Source: CAYMSO01 sp964393185 (lineage in GTDB: Bacteria; Patescibacteriota; Dojkabacteria; J137). From it: a stretch of DNA of 64,000 nt. The notes under the pieces are model-generated. The model ran no database searches. It was not told the DNA's origin and saw nothing but the letters and a program-made list of their open reading frames with translations. Position numbers and translations under genes: made by a program. This document shows, piece after piece, positions 24,680-32,978 of the stretch. How positions within the stretch are numbered: the first letter of the stretch is position 1; every line of letters starts with the position of its first letter. The DNA lies in contig CAYMSO010000001.1 of the NCBI GenBank assembly GCA_964393185.1, positions 91,765 to 155,764 on the forward strand, in the 5' to 3' direction.

Positions 24680-26335
24680 ATGGAAGGAATATTTTCAGAA
24701 TTAACTTTTATTTTAATCGTAGCATTTATATTAGGTTTTATCCTAAGATTGCTTAAGTTACCTGAACTATTGGGCTACATTCTAGCAGGTTTAATAATTG
24801 GACCTTTAGCTCTAATTGGAAAGGACGCAGTAAAAGAAGAACAGTCCTTAACGGCATTATCACAAATAGGTATTACACTACTGTTATTTATATTGGGACT
24901 AGAATTAAAATTAGGTGAACTTAGATCTGTAGGTAAAGTATCTTTAATAACAGGCATCGGTCAAATAGTATTTACCTCTTTGATTGGATTTGGTCTATGC
25001 TTGCTTTTAGGTTTTGAATCACGTGAATCGATTTACATGGCTATAGCACTTACATTCTCAAGTACTATTGTTATAGTAAAACTTCTATCCGACAAAAAAG
25101 ATATCAATACACTTTATGGAAGAATTTCTATCGGTTTTCTGTTGATTCAGGATTTTTTTGCAATTCTTGCCCTGATAATACTTAATGGTCTAAATCAAGA
25201 TTCAACCGATAACCAGTGGATAACGTTGATAATTTTATTTGCCAAAACTATTTTTTTGTTTATTGCCATTATTGTCTTAAGCCAGTCGATTATACCTACA
25301 TTAATAAAACAATTTTCACAGCATCAAGAAATGTTGTTCCTATTTAGTATAGCCTGGGCTTTTGGTATATCAGCTCTTGTGTCTTCGGAATTTATAGGTT
25401 TATCTATAGAGATTGGAGGTTTCTTAGCTGGTTTAGCATTAGCTAATTCCGTCGAAAGTTTACAGATTGCTTCAAAAGTCAAAGCCTTGCGAGATTTTTT
25501 TATAGTGATTTTTTTTGTGCATCTGGGTATAGGATTAGAAATAACAAATATAGAAGACGCTTTAGTACCCGGGTTAATTTTGTCTATTTTTGTACTTATT
25601 GGTAACCCAATCATTGTGATGGTAATCCTTGGATTACTTGGATACAAAAGCCGCACGAGTTTTATGTCGGGACTTTCGGTAGCACAAGTTTCTGAGTTTA
25701 GTTTAATAGTTATGTTCTTAGGCAACAGTCTTGGCCACGTAAGTGATAACGTAGTTTCTATTGTAACGATTGTTGCAATTATTACATTTGCTGCTTCATC
25801 TTACATGATTTTAAATGCAGAAAAGCTGTATTTATTACTACAGGGCAATTTAAAAATTTTTGAAAAAAAGCGCACAATAGAAAACAATTTAAGCTCTATA
25901 AGTGAAGAATTCGAAAATCACATAGTATTGGTTGGCGCCCATAGAATGGGCAATTCGTTTTTAAAGTATATGCAAGACAACAAACACAGATTGATTGTAG
26001 TAGATTACGATCCACAGACCGCTAGAGAATTAGCTCTGCGTGGTTTTCAGGTTGTGTTTGGAGATATAGCAGATAAAGATATTCAGAATAAAGCACAGTT
26101 AATAAAGGCTAGAATTGTAGTTTCTACTATTCCTAATCTCGAAGACAATATTATACTGATTAGTTCTGTTAAAGCAGCGAACCCTAAGATTAAAATCATT
26201 GTACATGCGGACCGTCCCGAATTTGCAGAGGAACTAAAAAAAGCTGGCGCAGATATAGTACTACAGCCTTTGCTGTTTGCAGGTAAGCTATTAAGTTCAT
26301 TAGTGTTACACGAGGAGCTTGATTTTGAGGAGTAA
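24680..26335 (+). CDS. CPA2 (KefB-type) cation/proton antiporter with RCK domain
   Basis: 551 aa. The N-terminal ~385 residues form a 12-13 helix Na+/H+ exchanger domain of the CPA2 type (LPELLGYILAGLIIGP, ALTFSSTIVIVKLLSDK, and SVAQVSEFSLI near the end). Residues about 410-540 are a TrkA-N/RCK domain with a modified nucleotide loop (IVLVGAHRMGNSF), VVDYDP and FGDIADKDI. It probably exports K+ or Na+ in exchange for protons under NAD(H) or ligand control. No TrkA-C domain follows. The gene runs up to the opposing tRNA-Gln. Confidence 0.9.
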   Translation: MEGIFSELTFILIVAFILGFILRLLKLPELLGYILAGLIIGPLALIGKDAVKEEQSLTALSQIGITLLLFILGLELKLGELRSVGKVSLITGIGQIVFTSLIGFGLCLLLGFESRESIYMAIALTFSSTIVIVKLLSDKKDINTLYGRISIGFLLIQDFFAILALIILNGLNQDSTDNQWITLIILFAKTIFLFIAIIVLSQSIIPTLIKQFSQHQEMLFLFSIAWAFGISALVSSEFIGLSIEIGGFLAGLALANSVESLQIASKVKALRDFFIVIFFVHLGIGLEITNIEDALVPGLILSIFVLIGNPIIVMVILGLLGYKSRTSFMSGLSVAQVSEFSLIVMFLGNSLGHVSDNVVSIVTIVAIITFAASSYMILNAEKLYLLLQGNLKIFEKKRTIENNLSSISEEFENHIVLVGAHRMGNSFLKYMQDNKHRLIVVDYDPQTARELALRGFQVVFGDIADKDIQNKAQLIKARIVVSTIPNLEDNIILISSVKAANPKIKIIVHADRPEFAEELKKAGADIVLQPLLFAGKLLSSLVLHEELDFEE

Positions 26336-26342
26336 CTTAAAA

Positions 26343-26413
26343 TTGCGAGGTAGGGACTCGAACCCCAATTGACGGGACCAAAACCCGTAGTCCTACCATT
26401 AGACGACCTCGCA
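26343..26413 (-). tRNA. tRNA-Gln (anticodon TTG)
   Basis: The 7-bp acceptor stem TGCGAGG/CCTCGCA, D-arm GTC-TAATGGTAG-GAC, anticodon stem ACGGG/CCCGT with loop TTTTGGT (anticodon TTG), and T-arm with GGTTCGAGTCC are all visible on the minus strand. About 71 nt; the 3' CCA is not encoded. Confidence 0.93.
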
Positions 26414-26570
26414 ATGAAAAGAACAAAGTAATTATATCGCAAAATAATATATTTACAAACTCTTAAATGAGTTATAATAGTTAGTAATTCAAGATTTTTA
26501 AATCAATTTACGAGTAATAATTGATTGCGAAGTATTTACAAAATATAATATAACTTATTAATTTTTCTAT

Positions 26571-27137
26571 ATGTTACTAGCAATTTTAGGAGGATTTTTT
26601 GGAGTCCTAGCAGTAATAGTACTTTTTGTAATTGGCGTGTACAATAAACTGCAAAAACAGAATGTTTTGGTAGATGAAGCATGGAGCGGCATTGATGTTC
26701 AATTGAAGAAAAGATTTGATTTGATTCCTAATTTAGTAGAAACAGTCAAGGGTTATGCTAAGCATGAAAGTGGAATTTTTGAAAAAGTTGCTCAGTTAAG
26801 ATCTGGAATGATGAATACGACTAGTCCTGAAGAATTAGGAAAAATGGAAGGTGAATTAAGATCAACACTTAAAACTTTATTTGCTGTGGCAGAAAACTAT
26901 CCAGAATTAAAGGCGAATCAGAATTTTTTAAGTCTACAGGCTTCTTTGGAAACTATCGAAACTGAATTAGAAGGCGCAAGAAGATACTACAACGGTACAG
27001 TAAGAGATTTGAATCAAATGGTTGTAGTATTCCCAACAAACATAATTGCAGGGTTTTTGAATATTAAGAAGAGAGAATTTTTCGAAATTACTGATGCTGC
27101 AGAAAGACAAAATGTAAAAGTTGATTTTAATGCCTAA
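26571..27137 (+). CDS. lemA: LemA family protein
   Basis: 188 aa, normal length. The N-terminal transmembrane helix (3-23) is followed by the conserved NKLQKQNVLVDEAWSGIDVQLKKR-type region (quoted in part: DVQLKKRFDLIPNLVETVKG). AENYPELKANQNFL and the RRYYNGTVRDLN motif complete the family signature. LemA proteins are membrane-anchored helical bundles of poorly known function, common in CPR bacteria. It stands alone, without the usual TPM-domain or M48 neighbour. Confidence 0.93.
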   Translation: MLLAILGGFFGVLAVIVLFVIGVYNKLQKQNVLVDEAWSGIDVQLKKRFDLIPNLVETVKGYAKHESGIFEKVAQLRSGMMNTTSPEELGKMEGELRSTLKTLFAVAENYPELKANQNFLSLQASLETIETELEGARRYYNGTVRDLNQMVVVFPTNIIAGFLNIKKREFFEITDAAERQNVKVDFNA

Positions 27138-27150
27138 TTGAATAAAAGTT

Positions 27151-27184
27151 AAACACAAGCTCTAATTCAACGGAGCTTGTGTTT
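27151..27184. terminator. Bidirectional terminator between lemA and ftsI
   Basis: A perfect 12-bp stem AAACACAAGCTC/GAGCTTGTGTTT with a 10-nt loop lies between the convergent genes. The A-tract before it and T-tract after it serve both strands. Confidence 0.85.
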
Positions 27185-27199
27185 TATGTTGTTATAGTA

Positions 27200-28975
27200 T
27201 TAATATATAGGCTTTATACCTATATCTTCTTTTATTGCATTAAACAACTGCAGCCAGGCAGGTCTTATATTGTACCAAGATAATCCTCCTGAAGGTTTTT
27301 CGAGAGTAAATAGCATAACAAATGTTGCATCTTCTGATGCATCAAAGCCTACAATTGTATTATTTAGATCAGATGTATAGCCAACTCCTGGAACTGCAAT
27401 AAGTGCTGATCCTGTTTTCCATCCAATAGGATATGCTCTTAAATGGGCAAAATATTGTTCAACAACATTATTTTGATAAACTGCTTCCATCATCTGCGAT
27501 ACAGTTTCTGCACTTTGTTCCGATATTGTTCTTTCTATAGCTACCGGCTCCTGATATTTAACTTCTCCATCTGCTTTAACAACTTTTGTTACGATATGTG
27601 GTTTCATTCTAACTCCCTTGTTGGCAATCGAACCTATGGCAGAAATTGCCTGAACCATATTAACTTGATATCCATGACCATAACTAAAAGCAGATACATC
27701 CCCTGCTGTCCAACTTAGATAATCTGGCAAGAAACCAATAGATTCTTCTATCAGGTCTATTCCTGAGCTTTGTCCTATACCAAATTTTACTAAATAGTTA
27801 TAAAACTCTTCCTTGCTCATTGTCTTGGCTATTTCGTAAAAGCATATATTGTCAGATTTTATTAGACAATCCCTTGCAGTCATTGGACCTTGTGGTCCCT
27901 TATCCCATGTACATAATGCACCAAGATCACCTCGAAACTCTTCATATTCCTTGCAACCCTGATGCCCATCAGGCAGCACAACTGTATCTGGAGTGATTTT
28001 GCCAAGGTCTATAGCTGCAGATATTGTTAGAGTTTTCATAATTGAACCTGGTTCAATAGGATATGTTACCGATCTATTGTCAAATGCTGTTTTATCTTCT
28101 GTTTCTCTAAGATTAGGATCATATGTAGGGTAACTTGCCATTGCCATTATTGCTCCAGTTTTTGGATTTGCAATAATTACTGAACCTGATTCTGCAGAAT
28201 AAGCTTTGACTAGAGACTGTAACTCTGCTTCGACTTTTGTCTGAAGTTTTTTGTTGATAGAAGTATAAATCTCACTGCCTGGTTTAGGTTCAATAGTTGC
28301 TACCAAAGCTGATGCTACTGCTTTTCCGCTTGCATCATTTTCTTTTATTACTAAACCTTTTGTTGGACTTAAATCACCATCCCAAGACCTTTCTATGCCG
28401 CTCTGCCCTTTAATATAATTATTATACTTCTGCGTAAGTCCAATTACATGTGCAGCTAACTTTCCTTCCGGATATACCCGCTCGGAAGTAAATTCAAAAC
28501 TAAAGCCTCTAATTTCGAGTGAATCGGATAAATCAGTTCTCAAATCTATCAACTTTCGCCACTGCTCTTCCGTTAAAGATTTTGCCATCGGCATCCATTT
28601 AACACCTTGCTTTGCAAATTCATCAATTTTTTTACCCATGGCTTCTGGAGTCATATCTATAATAGGCGCAACTTTTGCAAGAAATTCTTCGCGTGTTTGG
28701 ATACCCTGTTTTTCGAAAAATGTTAAATCGTCAAGCCATACATACATATCAAACCTAGGTTCTGAATAAGCCAATGTACTGCCATCGCTTGAATATACTG
28801 TTCCTCGAAGGGATTTTAAATCTGAAGAGTAAAGACGGCTATTTGCAATTAACTTGAATTCTGAAGCTCTGATCAATTGCCATCTTATACAAGAAATAAG
28901 TAAAAATAGTGCTATAAAAAAAACAAGTATGTAATATTTTTTTACTCTGAATTTAATAATTGCTGTTTCTGCCAT
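27200..28975 (-). CDS. ftsI: Division-type penicillin-binding protein (transpeptidase)
   Basis: 591 aa class B PBP. N-terminal transmembrane segment (about 14-32), dimerisation/pedestal domain starting RGTVYSSDGSTLAYSEP, then the transpeptidase domain with active-site SIMK (EPGSIMKTLTISAA), SDN (LIKSDNICFYEIAK) and KTGSA (GWKTGSALIAVPG). It cross-links septal peptidoglycan. Position after mraZ, rsmH and a FtsL-like gene supports FtsI/PBP2B. It is the last gene of a shortened dcw cluster and is followed by a terminator. Confidence 0.93.
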   Translation of the reverse strand: MAETAIIKFRVKKYYILVFFIALFLLISCIRWQLIRASEFKLIANSRLYSSDLKSLRGTVYSSDGSTLAYSEPRFDMYVWLDDLTFFEKQGIQTREEFLAKVAPIIDMTPEAMGKKIDEFAKQGVKWMPMAKSLTEEQWRKLIDLRTDLSDSLEIRGFSFEFTSERVYPEGKLAAHVIGLTQKYNNYIKGQSGIERSWDGDLSPTKGLVIKENDASGKAVASALVATIEPKPGSEIYTSINKKLQTKVEAELQSLVKAYSAESGSVIIANPKTGAIMAMASYPTYDPNLRETEDKTAFDNRSVTYPIEPGSIMKTLTISAAIDLGKITPDTVVLPDGHQGCKEYEEFRGDLGALCTWDKGPQGPMTARDCLIKSDNICFYEIAKTMSKEEFYNYLVKFGIGQSSGIDLIEESIGFLPDYLSWTAGDVSAFSYGHGYQVNMVQAISAIGSIANKGVRMKPHIVTKVVKADGEVKYQEPVAIERTISEQSAETVSQMMEAVYQNNVVEQYFAHLRAYPIGWKTGSALIAVPGVGYTSDLNNTIVGFDASEDATFVMLFTLEKPSGGLSWYNIRPAWLQLFNAIKEDIGIKPIY

Positions 28976-28981
28976 TTTGAT

Positions 28982-29305
28982 TTATAGACTTGCTATATCA
29001 CTTTGTCCAGCCCGATCTAAGCTATAAATTGGTTTTTCTTGAAGCTGGTATTTTTCTATAACTTCTTTGCTGTTTGTTAATGACCTAGCTTCGTTTATCT
29101 TTGATTTTATAATTTCATTTTCTAATCGTAGTTGATCTTTTTCTTTTCTTATTATCTCGATTTCTGTGCTTTTAGTTCCAACCTGTGAAGTTATTAAAAT
29201 TTGTACTCCAAAGAATCCAAATCCTATTAGGCATACAACTAAAAATAATCTAGCATTAATTTTATTTATGTCTAATTTATTTTGTCTTACTTCAATTTCG
29301 CTCAT
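28982..29305 (-). CDS. FtsL-like bitopic membrane protein
   Basis: 107 aa. One transmembrane helix (about 19-39) follows a short cytoplasmic tail, then a heptad-rich coiled coil (EIEIIRKEKDQLRLENEIIKS in part) and a short C-terminus. This topology and the position between rsmH and ftsI are those of FtsL, the scaffold of the FtsQLB complex. Sequence identity to FtsL is not expected to be detectable. It overlaps rsmH by 4 nt. Confidence 0.72.
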   Translation of the reverse strand: MSEIEVRQNKLDINKINARLFLVVCLIGFGFFGVQILITSQVGTKSTEIEIIRKEKDQLRLENEIIKSKINEARSLTNSKEVIEKYQLQEKPIYSLDRAGQSDIASL

Positions 29306-30237
29306 TTTGTTTTAGCTACAGTAAATAATTTAGCGCTTCTAGCTCTGCGATTGTCCGATACTTCTGTTATTTCTGGTCTTATAAAATCGCCGTCTAAACT
29401 TTTGGTAATTATTTCTATTTGACTTTTATTTTGTTCAATAAATTTTGTTACTATTTTTTCTTCGCCCGAATGGAATGTAATTATTGCTAATCGTCCATTC
29501 GGATTTAATTTTTTAAATGCAACCTGTAGCAAACTTTCAAGATTATTCAGTTCAGAATTTACAGCAATTCTAAGTGCCTGAAAAATCGGTGCATACACTT
29601 TTGCATTTTGATAATATTTAAATCTGTAGGCCCGGTTTACGGTATCTACAAAATCTTTTACTGTTTTAAAGTGCTTGTAATCTCTGTCTTTTACTATCTG
29701 TTCCACAAGATAATAATTTTCCTTACCCCTAACATCTGCATACTCCTCGAACATTTTTTTAAGTTGTTTTTTATTTAAAATGTTCAGCAGATCACTTGCT
29801 TTTATATTAAGTCTGCTATCAAATCTCATGTCCAAGTTCGCTTTTAAATTCTCAAAAGAAAGTCCTTGCAGGCTATTTAGTTGATCACTAGACCAACCTA
29901 AATCGGCAAGTAAAGCGTCAATACTATCAATTTTTAAAAGATCTAAATATTTTTCTAAATTATCAAAGTTATCGTTTACTAAATATATTTTATTTTTATC
30001 TGTTGTTATTTCTATTAGTTCTGGTATTAATTGTTTGCAATTTTCAAAATTATTTTTAAAGTTCTGTATAGACTGCTTATCTAAATCAAAAGCTAACAAA
30101 ATGCCATTATGTAAATTTTTTATAATTTCTAGGGAATGTCCACCACCCCCAAGAGTACAATCTACAACTATACTATGTGGCTTTAAACTTAAGTATTCAA
30201 TCGATTCTCTTTTTAATACTGTTATGTGTTCGCTCAT
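29302..30237 (-). CDS. rsmH: 16S rRNA (cytosine1402-N4)-methyltransferase RsmH
   Basis: 311 aa, full length. SAM-binding motif VVDCTLGGGGHSLEII (near 24-39), ADLGWSSDQLNSLQGLSF, LDMRFD and the C-terminal TFHSGEEKIVTKFI are diagnostic for RsmH (MraW), which methylates C1402 of 16S rRNA. It overlaps mraZ upstream and the ftsL-like gene downstream by 4 nt each, a tightly coupled dcw operon. Confidence 0.96.
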   Translation of the reverse strand: MSEHITVLKRESIEYLSLKPHSIVVDCTLGGGGHSLEIIKNLHNGILLAFDLDKQSIQNFKNNFENCKQLIPELIEITTDKNKIYLVNDNFDNLEKYLDLLKIDSIDALLADLGWSSDQLNSLQGLSFENLKANLDMRFDSRLNIKASDLLNILNKKQLKKMFEEYADVRGKENYYLVEQIVKDRDYKHFKTVKDFVDTVNRAYRFKYYQNAKVYAPIFQALRIAVNSELNNLESLLQVAFKKLNPNGRLAIITFHSGEEKIVTKFIEQNKSQIEIITKSLDGDFIRPEITEVSDNRRARSAKLFTVAKTK

Positions 30238-30659
30238 ATTGATTTTAATCTTTCTGCCAAATCTGCAACGTTACTAGACAAAGCTTCTAATTTTGAATTC
30301 CATTTATCTTCGTCCCAGACTTCTATCCATTCACCAACTCCTAAAAAGGTTAATTTGGTTTGAATGTTTGCAAATTTTAGTAATTGTTCTGGTACAACAA
30401 ATCTTCCCTGATTATCTGGTTCGATCTCTGTGGCCCCACCCAAAATATATCTTTTTGTATCTCTTACAGATATAGACAGTAAAGGGTTATAGTTAATGAC
30501 TTTTAAAAGAGCATTCCATCTTTGTTGATCAACTATCAAAAGGCATCTTTCATAACCTCTAGTTATAAAAATTTTTCCTTCGAGCTCATCTCTTAATTTT
30601 TTTGGGATTGCTACTCTATTCTTATCTCCAACCTGAGTGGTATATTCGCCTATCAGCAT
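30234..30659 (-). CDS. mraZ: Transcriptional regulator MraZ
   Basis: 141 aa with two tandem SpoVT/AbrB-like MraZ domains. The first has GDKNRVAIPKKLRDEL. The second has EPDNQGRFVVPEQLLKFA. MraZ represses the dcw operon by binding direct repeats ahead of its own gene. Two GTGGTG repeats 10 bp apart lie in the promoter at 30698-30713. It is the first gene of the operon mraZ-rsmH-ftsL-like-ftsI. Confidence 0.95.
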   Translation of the reverse strand: MLIGEYTTQVGDKNRVAIPKKLRDELEGKIFITRGYERCLLIVDQQRWNALLKVINYNPLLSISVRDTKRYILGGATEIEPDNQGRFVVPEQLLKFANIQTKLTFLGVGEWIEVWDEDKWNSKLEALSSNVADLAERLKSI

Positions 30660-30680
30660 AGTGGTACTAAATCTTGCACG

Positions 30681-30713
30681 ATTATATCAGAAATTTTCAC
30701 CACTTTTCACCAC
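30681..30713 (-). promoter_or_regulatory. mraZ promoter with two MraZ boxes
   Basis: On the minus strand, GTGGTG at 30713-30708 and 30703-30698 are spaced 10 bp (4-nt AAAA spacers) and overlap the -35 region of TATAAT (30686-30681). This matches the known MraZ operator form, tandem GTGGG-like repeats with 4-nt gaps. Confidence 0.8.
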
Positions 30714-30761
30714 TTGGGGTTGTAAATAATATAATAATCTAATTTTTGAATAAGTCAAGAA

Positions 30762-30786
30762 AAACCCCGAGAAAATCTCGGGGTTT
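30762..30786 (-). terminator. Terminator after the adenylate-kinase-like gene
   Basis: The perfect 11-bp stem AAACCCCGAGA/TCTCGGGGTTT with a 3-nt loop is followed on the minus strand by a T-run, 18 nt after the stop at 30805. Confidence 0.85.
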
Positions 30787-30804
30787 AAAAACAATTTCTA
30801 TATA

Positions 30805-32349
30805 CTATGCTGCAGTTTTAAATTTTATGTCCATTTCTGTGTCCCAACGAGAAAACTCCATGGCGCTAGCCCTGCTTAGGATATTTTGTGTATGGGGACT
30901 AAATATTTCGGGTCTTATATTTTTGCCTTTAACTATTTTAAGGTTAGGGTCAGCAATTCTTTTATAGTTCATTTCTTCTGGGTCAAGGTACCACAAAACT
31001 GGAACAATTCCGTTTATTGTATTTTCCATTCCTGTTATGACACCTAATTCGTAAGTACCATTATCTGGTCTTCTAAACAATACTGTAGAAGTAGAATTCT
31101 GTACTTCAGAGAATACTACTTTATTATCAATGGCAGAGAACGCACCTTCTTTATGTTCATAATAAACCCCGTTTCTTTTTTCAGATTTAGTTGCAAAAGC
31201 CTCCCTGAGAGCTAGATACTTTTTTCTCGCAAATTGTATAGCGTAGTCAAGTGCCATATCTGCGTCACGATTATTCGCTAATTTAATAATCGTGTTTCTA
31301 TCTTCGAAATATGCCATGTACACTGGTTCTTTTTTTCTTTTACCTGCTATATTCATCAAGGCTTCTTTAGGAAAGCAATCTTTACCAAGCGTGGCAATCA
31401 TTGCATCGTGAGTTTCTTCTATAGTTAGCCTATCTCCATAAATAACAGGTATATCAAATCCTGCTTCTCTAAGATTATTGGCTATCTTCGGGAATTCGTT
31501 CTTATTATATTTTATAAATCTGCCTGCTGGATTTAAGTACCCTTGGTTAAGAGTTCTCAATCTTTCTGCAATAAATCTTCCTAATGTTACTGGGTTAGTT
31601 CGTTGTTCTTGAATTTTCTTGGCTCTTTCAACTCTTCTTTTATCTTGCATAGATTTAGCTTCCTTACTGGCCATTTTTTGCAAAAGTTCGACCTGGGTTT
31701 GGACAAATTGTGAAAAACCTTTTGGCGTATAGCTATTTCCAGTATTTTTATCAACTAGTAAGTCCGCAAGATCATCTTTTCTTAAATCTTGCTCATTAAG
31801 GTATTTACTTACAAGCCTGATAATTAATCTTTCGAAACCTACCCTTTCGTTAATTCTTAGGTTATAAAATCTTAACTTATCTTTTGGAATATTCCCTATT
31901 ATCCCTCTTGCTTGTTCGACGGATCTAATTACTCCATCAAGATGCATTGGTACATTTTGCAAACCTCTTTGATCCATTTTGCGTCTCAAAGCTACTAACA
32001 TAATCGGACTCATTGCTTGCATTGGATTTATAAAGCCAGCATTATCTGCAACAATTTTTAGACCCTGCATTGTTTGTTCATAAACTTGATAAAAGCCTTC
32101 ATGATCCTTAGTAAGTCCTCCTGTACCTGTAATAGCCGGAATTAATCCGTATTTTGCAAATTTTTTATAGAAAGTTTCCTTGCCAGAACCTGTGTCTCCG
32201 ATTCCTGCAACTATTGCTATGGGTCTTTCTGCCCATTTACCTTCTTCATTTTTGTAATATTGTAAGTGAAATCGGTTATATTCTTCTATAATTGCCAATT
32301 TTTCTGGATCAACCGCTTCTTGAATCTTTTTTGCGTAAATTTGAACCAC
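30805..32349 (-). CDS. Adenylate-kinase-like P-loop protein with long C-terminal extension
   Basis: At least 514 aa from GTG 32349. The P-loop GIGDTGSGKET (49-59), the following GLIPAITGTGGLTK, and VPMHLDGVIRSVEQARGI match the order of adenylate kinase motifs (GxPGSGKGT; ISTGDLLR; LLDGFPRTxxQA), so the N-half is a divergent nucleoside-monophosphate-kinase fold. Residues about 270-514 are unknown. The reading frame is open for 45 more codons upstream (32352-32484) with protein-like content, reaching the TAA that ends the 139-aa ORF in the same frame. The true start may be non-AUG, or the two ORFs may be one split gene. Confidence 0.7.
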   Translation of the reverse strand: MVQIYAKKIQEAVDPEKLAIIEEYNRFHLQYYKNEEGKWAERPIAIVAGIGDTGSGKETFYKKFAKYGLIPAITGTGGLTKDHEGFYQVYEQTMQGLKIVADNAGFINPMQAMSPIMLVALRRKMDQRGLQNVPMHLDGVIRSVEQARGIIGNIPKDKLRFYNLRINERVGFERLIIRLVSKYLNEQDLRKDDLADLLVDKNTGNSYTPKGFSQFVQTQVELLQKMASKEAKSMQDKRRVERAKKIQEQRTNPVTLGRFIAERLRTLNQGYLNPAGRFIKYNKNEFPKIANNLREAGFDIPVIYGDRLTIEETHDAMIATLGKDCFPKEALMNIAGKRKKEPVYMAYFEDRNTIIKLANNRDADMALDYAIQFARKKYLALREAFATKSEKRNGVYYEHKEGAFSAIDNKVVFSEVQNSTSTVLFRRPDNGTYELGVITGMENTINGIVPVLWYLDPEEMNYKRIADPNLKIVKGKNIRPEIFSPHTQNILSRASAMEFSRWDTEMDIKFKTAA

Positions 32350-32484
32350 TGCGGCTGCATTTCTAAATATTTGCTCTGCCTGTTCCTGTGAAAAATTTTC
32401 TTGTATTTTAGCTTTTGCTTTTTCTGTGTCTTCACCACCTAAGCCAAATATGCTTTGGTCAGTTGTAAATATTGTAGTTAGTAA

Positions 32485-32904
32485 TTATTTTAGACCTTTT
32501 AATTGCAAGGGTGTTAAATTAATCGGAGCTGATTCATTATAATTGCCTTTAATATCCAAGCTGATTGTTAAGTTTAATTTTTGACCTGCAATTTCCAAAC
32601 TTTTATAATCCTGATTTTTTACTGAGACAGTAAAAAGTTCTTTTATGTTCGACACATTATCTGTTTGAGCATTTAAATACCAAGTAAAAAGATCTTCGTG
32701 AAGCTCAAAGTTAGCTTTGATTGCAGCTGCTAATTTTTGCTTATCTTCTTGTGTATACGATTCAGGTTTATTAGTAATATCCATAACATCATCTGTTATG
32801 TCAAATGCAGCATTAAGTTTAGTTTCTAAGTCCTGGGGAAGTTGGTCACATATAGATCTATATCTGTCCTCTATATCGAATTGAGATGTTGGAAAGACCT
32901 CCAT
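32485..32904 (-). CDS. Unknown acidic helical protein, in frame with the AdK-like gene
   Basis: 139 aa, not recognised. It is acidic and helical in the first 95 residues, then a strand-rich end (LNLTISLDIKGNYNES). It ends at a TAA (32487-32485), after which the same frame continues open into the AdK-like protein without an ATG. The pair could be a gene split by a nonsense mutation, a case of stop-codon read-through, or two genes with a rare start in the second. Confidence 0.5.
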   Translation of the reverse strand: MEVFPTSQFDIEDRYRSICDQLPQDLETKLNAAFDITDDVMDITNKPESYTQEDKQKLAAAIKANFELHEDLFTWYLNAQTDNVSNIKELFTVSVKNQDYKSLEIAGQKLNLTISLDIKGNYNESAPINLTPLQLKGLK

Positions 32905-32978
32905 ATTTTTGTAATAACATGAAGAATTATATCTTGTTAATATAATATCTGCAACACGTCGTTAAGATTAAGCGACAA

